From positions 1 through 10,477 of the forward strand of contig JAIESC010000284.1 of NCBI GenBank assembly GCA_019746355.1: a DNA stretch of 10,477 bases. The letters run 5' to 3'. This DNA is from Xanthobacteraceae bacterium (GTDB taxonomy: Bacteria > Pseudomonadota > Alphaproteobacteria > Rhizobiales > Xanthobacteraceae). The notes below the pieces were generated by a model, which ran no database searches, was not told the DNA's origin, and was given only the letters and a program-made list of their open reading frames with translations. A program made the position numbers and the translations under genes. Of the stretch, positions 1 through 5,669 are shown one piece after another. Within the stretch, counting starts at the first letter, position 1. The number at the start of each line of letters is the position of its first letter.

Positions 1-2
1 TC

Positions 3-1118
3 GGCTCGCCGATCTATGCGGACCATGTGCCGGATGTGGACGACCTGTGCGTCGCTCGCCTGAAGGCCGCTGGCGCAGTCATCATCGGAAAAACCAACAT
101 GCCCGAATTCGCGTTCGGGCCCCGCTCGATCAACCACTTCCTTGGGTCGACTGCGACCCCATTTGATGCTGGGCGTAGCGCCGGAGGATCCAGCGGAGGT
201 TCTGCTGCGGCGGTCGCGATTGGTATGGTGCCGCTGGCGCACGGAACCGACTTTGGCGGCTCCGTGCGTACGCCGGCAAGTTTTTGCGGCATCATCGGCT
301 TGCGTCCGACGCCCGGGCGCATCCCGAGTGTGCCGAAACGCCTCGCATGGGATGCGATGGCGACGCACGGCATTTTGGCTCGATCAGCGAGTGATGCGGG
401 GTTGATGCTCTCGGTGCTCGCCGGCCGCGACGATCGCGATCCCCTATCGTTGGCCCAGGGGTGGACCGATGACGTGCGGCGCGGCGCGCTTCCCGGCCGT
501 GTCGCCGCCAGTGTCGATTTGGGCGTCGCAACCATCAGCAAAGATGTCGCTACCGCGTTCCGCGCGGCGGCCGAGAAGGTTGCCTCGAAGATGCCTCTCG
601 AATGGGCCGCGCCAGATTGCTCCGGTGGTCAGCAGGCGTTCGAAACCCTCCGCGCCGCCTTGGTCCGCCACACGCATGCGAAGCACCTGCGAGAGCACCG
701 TGACTTGTTGACAGAACAAGCGCGCTGGAACATCGAGCGAGGTGAGGGTATCTCGGCAAGTCAAATGTTGGCGGCCGACCAGGAGAGATCCCGAATCTAT
801 GCGGCCTTCATCGAGTTTTTCAGACGCTACGATTTCCTTTTGCTGCCGAGCGCCAGCGTGCTTCCGTTCCCAAATACGCAGGTGGAGGTGCTCGACATCG
901 ACGGCCAGTTGTTGAGAAACCCGATCGACTATCTGACGATCACCTATCTTATCTCATTGGTCGGGATGCCTTGCCTCTCGATCCCGTGCGGCTGGGTGCG
1001 CGGGCTGCCGGTTGGCATGCAGATCGTGGGGCCGCCGCTCTCGGAGGATCGGCTCCTTGGCTTCGCGCGCCTGCTCGAACATGAGCTCAACTTTACGCAT
1101 CAATGGCCCGACGTTTGA
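3..1118 (+). CDS. Amidase (amidase signature family), 5' end outside window
   Basis: This is an amidase-signature hydrolase that splits an amide into a carboxylate and ammonia or an amine; the substrate is unknown. The reading frame is open to the left edge and 371 residues are visible. The family is usually 450-520 residues, so roughly the first 80-130 are missing. Visible residues 61-67 (GGSSGGS) carry the cis-serine (Ser63), and residues 81-88 (GTDFGGSV) carry the nucleophile Ser87; the 24-residue spacing between them is normal for the family. The catalytic lysine should lie only about 14 codons beyond the edge. The C-terminal motif GMPCLSIPCG, followed by GLPVGMQIVG, is also typical. The GTG at 27 is inside the conserved domain and is not the true start. 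AGA arginine codons occur at 786, 822 and 915, and codon choice looks less strict than in the genes to the right, which may hint at separate ancestry. The gene converges with the amidase at 1597-3084. Confidence 0.93.
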   Translation, partial: GSPIYADHVPDVDDLCVARLKAAGAVIIGKTNMPEFAFGPRSINHFLGSTATPFDAGRSAGGSSGGSAAAVAIGMVPLAHGTDFGGSVRTPASFCGIIGLRPTPGRIPSVPKRLAWDAMATHGILARSASDAGLMLSVLAGRDDRDPLSLAQGWTDDVRRGALPGRVAASVDLGVATISKDVATAFRAAAEKVASKMPLEWAAPDCSGGQQAFETLRAALVRHTHAKHLREHRDLLTEQARWNIERGEGISASQMLAADQERSRIYAAFIEFFRRYDFLLLPSASVLPFPNTQVEVLDIDGQLLRNPIDYLTITYLISLVGMPCLSIPCGWVRGLPVGMQIVGPPLSEDRLLGFARLLEHELNFTHQWPDV

Positions 1119-1197
1119 AAACCGGAAACAGGTGGATGCCTTACTGGCTCAACAACCGAGCTTCATGAACGGCATCGTGGTGGTTAGCAGCGCCGCC

Positions 1198-1214
1198 GTG
1201 CGTCCAGGACGCAC
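1198..1214. repeat. 17-bp palindrome (8-bp arms around one base)
   Basis: The sequence GTGCGTCC-A-GGACGCAC is a perfect inverted repeat with a single central base. As RNA it could fold into a 7-bp stem with a 3-base loop. It lies 80 bp after the stop codon of the left amidase and no T-run follows, so it is not a standard intrinsic terminator. It could be a protein binding site, a weak transcript-end hairpin, or chance in GC-rich DNA. Confidence 0.45.
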
Positions 1215-1475
1215 TGGAGGTCGTGATGAGCGACGTTGCAATGCGAAGCGATCGCGCGCGACGGTCGTTTGCCCGCAACAACTTTCGATCGCGCGGTTTT
1301 CCTGAGCTTTTCCGTCTGCCGGCCAGGGCAAGAGGGTGTGGGTGGGGCGGCCATATGTATTCGGGCTACGCTCTTGCACCTGCGTATTTTGCATCAGGAG
1401 AGGAAAAACGCGCGGCCTGAACCGGCCCGACCTTGCGGTTCGCGGCCGAATGCCCCGCAAATTGGTGCCAAATGA

Positions 1476-1568
1476 GGCTATCTCGTTGAAAAGCTTGACG
1501 CGCAAACAGCCTTCCAAGCTGATGACTGAGCGTTCGATTCCCTTCACCCGCTCCAAAACCTCGAGCAT
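1476..1568 (-). pseudogene. Possible remnant of an Lrp/AsnC-family regulator C-terminus
   Basis: Read on the - strand from 1568, the frame begins with residues LEVLERVKGIERSVIS and then SLEGCLRVKLFNEI. This resembles the end of the ligand-binding (RAM) domain of Lrp/AsnC regulators, where a helix is followed by a pattern like 'lpGVxRtxTslvLxxVK'. A TAG stop (1572-1574) lies two codons upstream of the ATG, and no DNA-binding helix-turn-helix or rest of the domain is visible. After about 30 residues the frame loses any resemblance, although it stays open to 1149. I therefore read it as a fragment of a lost regulator, not a working gene. The match is short and made from memory of the family pattern, so chance resemblance is quite possible. 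Confidence 0.28.
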
Positions 1569-1596
1569 GGGCTAAGTAAGGTCGCGCTCCTCGCCG

Positions 1597-3084
1597 TCAG
1601 TTCAAAGCCGGGACAGTGCCCGGCGGATGCCGGTGCCGGGTCGCAAGCTCGTAGCCGTAGGCGATTTCAATCAGCTGCGGATCGCTCCAGGGCCTGCCGA
1701 CGATCTGCAATCCCGAGGGCAGGTCTTCACCGGTGAAGCCCATCGGCACCACGATCGCAGGCCAATGCAGGCCCGAGGCGATCCATGTCGTGCTTCCGGC
1801 CGGCGTCGTGTTGCGGTCGCCGTTCAGCTTTGGCGGAAAGCTGGCGCACGGCATGATGAAGCAATCGACACGGGCCTCCGCCATCGCACGTTCGTAGGCC
1901 GCCCGCATCAGGGCCTCGTCGGCCTCCAGCTGCTTTGCGACCGGATCCTGGCGCGGGGGCGGCGCATCCATCGCGGCGATCAATCCGGCCTCGTGCAGCG
2001 GATGGAACTTGTTCGAGGCGACGACGTCGGCGATGGTCTTGGGAAACCCGCTGCCGGTTCCGGCGAGATATTTCTCGATCGCGGCGCGGACTTCGCTTGC
2101 GGGGTGAAGCCGCGGCGGATGGTCGGCAAATTCGGGAATGGTGAACGGGTCGACGACCTCCGATCCGCCCGCACGCAAGTCCTTCACCGCCTGGTCCAAC
2201 AGCCCCGTCACCGCGCCGTCCGATGCATCCGGAGGAAACGCCTGGCGCAACACGCCGATGCGTTTGCCGTGCATGCCGTCGGCCTTCAGGAACGCTCTGT
2301 ATGACGGCGGGCTTCGCCCCGCGGCATTGGCCGTCGCCGGATCGGCGGGATCGGCACCGGCGATGACGTCGAGCATCGCCACGACGTCCGCGACCGAGCG
2401 CGCCATCGGCCCGACGACATCGCGCGCATCATAGAGGCCCATCATCCCGGCGCGCGGTACGGCTCCCCAGCTCGGACGCAAGCCGACGATGGAATTGTTC
2501 GAGGCCGGATTGCGGATCGAGCCCCAGGTGTCCGATCCGATGCCGAGCATGCCGAAATTGGCGGCAAGCGACGCGCCGGTGCCGCCCGACGATCCGCCGG
2601 TGGCATGCGCCGTGTTGTACGGGTTTCGCGCGAAGCCCGGCAGGACGGAGTTGATGTTGTCGATGCCGCCGCGCGCGAATTCCGACATCGTGGTTTTGGC
2701 CAGAATGATTGCGCCTGCCGACCGGAGCCGCGCGACAACCGTCGCGTCGCGCGGCGGCATCCAGCCGAGCAGCGTGCGCGAGCCGCCGGACGTTGGCAGG
2801 CCTGCCACGTCGACGTTGTCCTTCACCAGCACCGGGATGCCGTGCAGCGGGCCGCTGAGCTGGCCGGTGCTTGCGAATGCCCGATCCAGCGCTTCCGCTT
2901 CGGCCATCGCTTTCGGATTGAGGGTTATGATGCTCCACAGCGCCGGGCCCTTGCGATCGTAGGCTTCGATTCGATCGAGATAGCTGCGGACGACAGAGCG
3001 GACGTCGGTTTCGCGGGCCCGGTACGCATCGAGCATGGACGCAACGCTTGCTTCCTCGATGCCGCGCCACTTCGCTGTCGTCAC
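1597..3084 (-). CDS. Amidase (amidase signature family), complete
   Basis: This cytoplasmic amidase-signature hydrolase has 495 residues, a normal full length. The whole catalytic triad is visible: Lys88 in VLVKDNVDVAG, cis-Ser165 in ATGGSSGGTG, and nucleophile Ser189 in GIGSDTWGSIRNP. The 24-residue spacing between the serines matches the family. The nucleophile motif has Trp187 where many members have Gly. The C-terminal motif is WPAIVVPMGF followed by LPSGLQIVGRPW. I chose the GTG start at 3084 because GGGAGA sits 6 bases upstream and the protein then begins MTTAKWRGIEEAS, just before the first family-like helix. The frame stays open upstream to 3798, but that stretch is antisense to the TctC gene and unlike any amidase. 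Together with the divergent tctC-like gene this suggests uptake plus hydrolysis of an amide, which is inference. It is clearly not a recent copy of the left amidase. Specific names such as glutamyl-tRNA amidotransferase subunit A or indoleacetamide hydrolase are not supported. Confidence 0.95.
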   Translation of the reverse strand: MTTAKWRGIEEASVASMLDAYRARETDVRSVVRSYLDRIEAYDRKGPALWSIITLNPKAMAEAEALDRAFASTGQLSGPLHGIPVLVKDNVDVAGLPTSGGSRTLLGWMPPRDATVVARLRSAGAIILAKTTMSEFARGGIDNINSVLPGFARNPYNTAHATGGSSGGTGASLAANFGMLGIGSDTWGSIRNPASNNSIVGLRPSWGAVPRAGMMGLYDARDVVGPMARSVADVVAMLDVIAGADPADPATANAAGRSPPSYRAFLKADGMHGKRIGVLRQAFPPDASDGAVTGLLDQAVKDLRAGGSEVVDPFTIPEFADHPPRLHPASEVRAAIEKYLAGTGSGFPKTIADVVASNKFHPLHEAGLIAAMDAPPPRQDPVAKQLEADEALMRAAYERAMAEARVDCFIMPCASFPPKLNGDRNTTPAGSTTWIASGLHWPAIVVPMGFTGEDLPSGLQIVGRPWSDPQLIEIAYGYELATRHRHPPGTVPALN

Positions 3085-3282
3085 GCAGGTTCTCCCTCGG
3101 CGCAAATTCCGATCGAGGATACTCACATGCCTTTTGCGCGCGAAAAAGATGCCGGCTTTCCGAACCGACGATGACTTCGCGATCTGGTTGGCTGGACCTG
3201 CGAAGAAGGCGCCTTGAGCCGTGAAACCGGCTTCGGCACACTTGCCGTCGAGGCAACGAGATTTTCCTGTGAGGGACGGATG
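3085..3282. promoter_or_regulatory. Divergent intergenic region, amidase / TctC-type gene
   Basis: These 198 bp separate two divergently starting genes, so promoters for both should lie here. Ribosome binding sites are visible for each: GGGAGA on the - strand (3092-3097), and GAGGGA on the + strand (3271-3276). An imperfect inverted repeat, TTTTGCGCGCGAAAA at 3132-3146, sits about 50 bp upstream of the amidase start and could be an operator. On the - strand a loose -10-like GTATCCT lies downstream of it. I could not find a convincing -35/-10 pair on either strand. Confidence 0.5.
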
Positions 3283-4227
3283 ATGCGGACCGTTTGTCGT
3301 GCGCTGTTGCTGATGGTGGTCCTTGGCGTCCACCAAGCGGCCGCGCAGGACTATCCGTCGCGAACGATCCGGATCGTCGTCGCGTATCCGCCGGGCGGCG
3401 TCACCGACACGGTCGCCCGGATCGTCGGCCAGAAGATATCCGAGAGCGTCGGTCAACCGGTCGTTGTCGAGAACCGGCCCGGCGCGAGCGGCCTCGTCGG
3501 GTCCCAGGCCGCGATGAGCGCTGCACCGGACGGCTATACGCTGCTCATGGCCACGCCCACGGTCGAAGCGCAGCCGCGTTTCGACCCGACCCGCGACGCC
3601 TTGCCGATCACGATGGTGGCGCGCACGTCGGTGGCGCTGTCGACCAAGGCCGATGGGCCATTGAACTCGGTTGCTGCGCTTGTGGCCGCGGCCAAGCAGT
3701 CGCCCGGCAAGATCACGTTCGGGACCACCGGCGCGGGCTCGATCAATCAGCTCGCCGGCGAATGGCTCGCGGCCGACGCGGGCATCAAGATGCTGCACGT
3801 GCCGTACCGCGGCGGTGGCCCGGCGGCCAACGCGCTGCTCGCTGGCAACATCAACGCGACGTTCCTGACCGCGTCATCCGTCAGCTCGCTGGTCGAGGCG
3901 GGAAAGTTGCGGGTTCTCGCGGTGGCGTCGAAAGAGCGCATGGCCATCGCGCCCGCCTGGCCGACGTTTGCCGAGAGCGGCTACAAGATCGACGCGTCGA
4001 TCTGGTTCGGCCTGTTTGCGCCACCCCGGACGGGCCCCGATATCATCAATCGGCTTGACCGGCTGACCAAGACCATCGTTGCCGACCCGGACGTGCGAAA
4101 GCGCTTCAACGATCTCGGTGTCGACGCGTCGGTGGTCAGTCAGGATGCGTTTGCCAGCACGATCCGGAGCGAGACGCAGGCGCATCTCGATGTCATCAGG
4201 CGCGCCGGAATAGAATTCGGCAACTGA
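3283..4227 (+). CDS. TctC/Bug-family periplasmic solute-binding protein
   Basis: This is the extracytoplasmic receptor type of tripartite tricarboxylate transporters, which bind a carboxylate or related small molecule in the periplasm; the ligand is unknown. The 314-residue protein starts with a signal peptide: Arg2 and Arg6, a hydrophobic core LLLMVVLGV, and a likely cut after HQAAA at residue 21. Family motifs follow in order: DYPSRTIRIVVAYPPGGVTD (23-42), VENRPGASG (62-70), PDGYTLL (82-88), and later ITFGTTGAGS and HVPYRGGGPAANALLAGN. Two ATG codons are adjacent (3280 and 3283). I prefer 3283 because it leaves 6 bases after GAGGGA rather than 3. An upstream TTG at 3214 would bury the signal peptide. 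The membrane components TctA and TctB are absent nearby, which is common for the many orphan Bug proteins. The gene is divergent from the amidase and 90 bp ahead of the MetE-like gene. Confidence 0.93.
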   Translation: MRTVCRALLLMVVLGVHQAAAQDYPSRTIRIVVAYPPGGVTDTVARIVGQKISESVGQPVVVENRPGASGLVGSQAAMSAAPDGYTLLMATPTVEAQPRFDPTRDALPITMVARTSVALSTKADGPLNSVAALVAAAKQSPGKITFGTTGAGSINQLAGEWLAADAGIKMLHVPYRGGGPAANALLAGNINATFLTASSVSSLVEAGKLRVLAVASKERMAIAPAWPTFAESGYKIDASIWFGLFAPPRTGPDIINRLDRLTKTIVADPDVRKRFNDLGVDASVVSQDAFASTIRSETQAHLDVIRRAGIEFGN

Positions 4228-4252
4228 GGGCCTTGCGGCTTTCGGACCCAGG

Positions 4253-4271
4253 ATGCGCCGAAGCGGCGCAT
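4253..4271 (+). other. Intergenic hairpin after the TctC-type gene
   Basis: A perfect 8-bp stem, ATGCGCCG / CGGCGCAT, encloses a 3-base AAG loop, starting 25 bp after the TctC-type stop codon. No T-run follows, so it is not a textbook intrinsic terminator. It could protect the upstream mRNA end or lower expression of the downstream MetE-like gene if both are on one transcript. Confidence 0.5.
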
Positions 4272-4317
4272 GCGAACCGGCTTGGTGCGTGCGCCCGGAT
4301 GAGGCAGGGTGCCGCTC

Positions 4318-5484
4318 ATGAAGCGCAGCACCGATCGCATCCTGACCACGCACGCTGGGAGCCTGCCGCGTCCTGACAATCTCGCCGGCCTTTATGTGCG
4401 GCGGGCGCGCGGCGAGCCGGTGGACAGCAAAGAAATCGCCGCCGCCGGACGCGATGCGCTGCGCGCGGTCGTGCCGCAGCAGGCCGAGGCCGGCATCGAC
4501 GTCGGCAACAACGGCGAGCAGCAGCGCGACTCGTTCTTTCTCTATCTCAAGGAGCGGCTCTCCGGGCTCGGCGGAACCTGGCAACGCGCCTCGCGCGCCG
4601 ACGTCGACCGCTATCCGGAATTCCGCAAGCGCTATCTGGAGCAGACCTCGACCGCTGCGCGGGTGTCGCCCAACGAGGGGTTGCCGATGGCGGTCGGCGC
4701 GGTGCGCTATGTCGATGCCGCCGCGATCGAGGCGGAATGCCGCGACTTCGCCGATGTGCTCGCGGCCCATCCGGGCGCGTTTGCCGAGACCTTCATGAAC
4801 GCGCCGTCGCCCGGCATGCTCGCGGCGACGGTCAAGAACCGGCACTACGACACCGAGCAGCGATATCTGGAAGCCCTCGGTGAAGCCTTGCGGGTCGAAT
4901 ACCAGGCTATTGTCCGCTCAGGCTTCGTCCTGCAGATCGACGCACCGGATCTGGCGCTGGAGCGGCACATCTCGTTCAAGGACAAGCCGGTGGCGGAGTT
5001 CATAGGCTTCGTCGAGAACGTCGTCGCAACCATCAATCGCGCGCTCACCGGTGTTCCGTCCGATCGCGTCCGGCTGCACGTGTGCTGGGGTAATTCGGAA
5101 TCGCCGCACGACGCCGACGTGCCGCTGATCGACATCCTGCCCACGCTTTATCAGGCCAATGTCGGCGCGCTTTATATCCCGTTCGCGGGGCCGCGCCACG
5201 CCCACGAATTCCACTGCTTCGAGAAGCTGCCTTTGCGGAGCGGCCAACTCCTGATCGCCGGCGTGATCGACCCTTTGACCAATGTCATCGAGCATCCCGA
5301 GGTGGTCGCGGACCGGATCGAGCGGGTGGCTACGGCGGTCGGCGATCCGTCGGCGGTGCTGGCCGGAAACGACTGCGGCTTCGCGACGATGGCGGGCTGG
5401 GGAAGGGTCTCGCCGGACGTGGTCTGGGCGAAGTTTCGGACGCTGCGCGACGGTGCGCGGATCGCCTCGGATCGGCTGTTCTGA
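4318..5484 (+). CDS. MetE C-terminal-like (cobalamin-independent methionine synthase II) family protein
   Basis: The 388-residue protein matches only the C-terminal catalytic barrel of MetE; full MetE is about 750 residues. Expected zinc ligands are in place: His254 and Cys256 in LHVCWGNS, and Cys353 in GNDCGFAT. Glu297 in GPRHAHEF is the likely fourth. The N-terminus (ILTTHAGSLPRP) and the loop QIDAPDLALERH near residue 207 are characteristic of this short family. Relatives include core methionine synthases and the zinc enzyme epoxyalkane:coenzyme M transferase, so an activated thiol as methyl or alkyl acceptor is plausible; the actual substrates are unknown. I chose ATG 4318 over GTG 4309 because the purine-rich GAGGCAGGG (4301-4309) then lies 8 bases upstream as a ribosome binding site. 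The gene is 90 bp after the TctC-type gene and 185 bp before the molybdoenzyme gene, all on one strand. It lacks the N-terminal half of MetE, so I would not call it housekeeping metE. Confidence 0.88.
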   Translation: MKRSTDRILTTHAGSLPRPDNLAGLYVRRARGEPVDSKEIAAAGRDALRAVVPQQAEAGIDVGNNGEQQRDSFFLYLKERLSGLGGTWQRASRADVDRYPEFRKRYLEQTSTAARVSPNEGLPMAVGAVRYVDAAAIEAECRDFADVLAAHPGAFAETFMNAPSPGMLAATVKNRHYDTEQRYLEALGEALRVEYQAIVRSGFVLQIDAPDLALERHISFKDKPVAEFIGFVENVVATINRALTGVPSDRVRLHVCWGNSESPHDADVPLIDILPTLYQANVGALYIPFAGPRHAHEFHCFEKLPLRSGQLLIAGVIDPLTNVIEHPEVVADRIERVATAVGDPSAVLAGNDCGFATMAGWGRVSPDVVWAKFRTLRDGARIASDRLF

Positions 5485-5541
5485 CCCCCGGAAAGCGCGT
5501 GGCCGAAAGGCTTCACCCGCCGCCGACTTCCCAATAACCTA

Positions 5542-5587
5542 GCCGCGCCGCCGAGTGGCGCGCAGCGACACGAGGAGCCGGCGCGGC
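5542..5587 (+). repeat. Inverted repeat in spacer before the molybdoenzyme gene
   Basis: Eight-bp perfect arms, GCCGCGCC at 5542-5549 and GGCGCGGC at 5580-5587, enclose 30 bases. A smaller alternative pairing, GCGCC (5545-5549) with GGCGC (5557-5561), competes with the long one. It lies immediately upstream of the stronger hairpin at 5600-5635. GC-rich spacers form such repeats easily, so a function is not established. Confidence 0.4.
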
Positions 5588-5599
5588 AGCTATGAAGTG

Positions 5600-5635
5600 C
5601 CCGCGCTGGCCGCTCGCTTCGCTCGCCAGCGCGGG
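5600..5635 (+). terminator. Strong hairpin, possible terminator or attenuator
   Basis: CCCGCGCTGGC (5600-5610) and GCCAGCGCGGG (5625-5635) make a perfect 11-bp GC-rich stem around a 14-base loop. The loop contains CTCGCTTCGCTC, which reads the same in both directions. A T-run (5647-5651) follows, but 11 bases after the stem, so it is too far for a textbook intrinsic terminator. The hairpin is 115 bp after the MetE-like stop and ends 18 bases before the ribosome binding site of the next gene. It could end the upstream transcript, act as a leader structure, or be one copy of a dispersed palindromic repeat. Confidence 0.42.
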
Positions 5636-5653
5636 GGCCGTGTTGATTTTTCA

Positions 5654-5662
5654 GAGGTGAGG
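5654..5662 (+). promoter_or_regulatory. Ribosome binding site deciding a TTG start
   Basis: GAGGTGAGG lies 7 bases before the TTG at 5670. An in-frame TGA at 5658 lies within this motif, so the gene cannot start further upstream, and the family-typical N-terminus begins right after the TTG. Together these make TTG 5670 the likely start. Confidence 0.75.
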
Positions 5663-5669
5663 TGCTGCG

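Larger units (their letters stand above)
1119..1596. other. Gene-poor gap between two convergent amidase genes
   Basis: These 478 bp separate the stop codons of the two convergent amidase genes. Short open frames exist on both strands (for example 1149-1568 on the - strand and 1223-1420 on the + strand). None has a convincing ribosome binding site, and none is recognisable along its length. The contents I can point to are a 17-bp palindrome at 1198-1214, a direct repeat of CGATCGCGCG at 1249-1258 and 1286-1295, and a regulator-like protein fragment encoded at 1476-1568 on the - strand. I see no stem followed by a T-run that would make a clear bidirectional terminator. The stretch reads like decayed DNA. 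Confidence 0.6.

Noticed and set aside
3214..3282. Longer TctC-type protein from TTG at 3214
   Set aside because: It would put 23 polar residues ahead of a well-formed signal peptide, while a good ribosome binding site sits just before ATG 3283.
3874..4845. 323-residue - strand frame across the TctC/MetE-like junction
   Set aside because: It is antisense to two genes with clear motifs, and its composition is typical of a shadow frame.
4318..5484. Calling the gene housekeeping metE
   Set aside because: At 388 residues it lacks the N-terminal half of MetE, and its neighbours are catabolic, so only a family-level name is justified.
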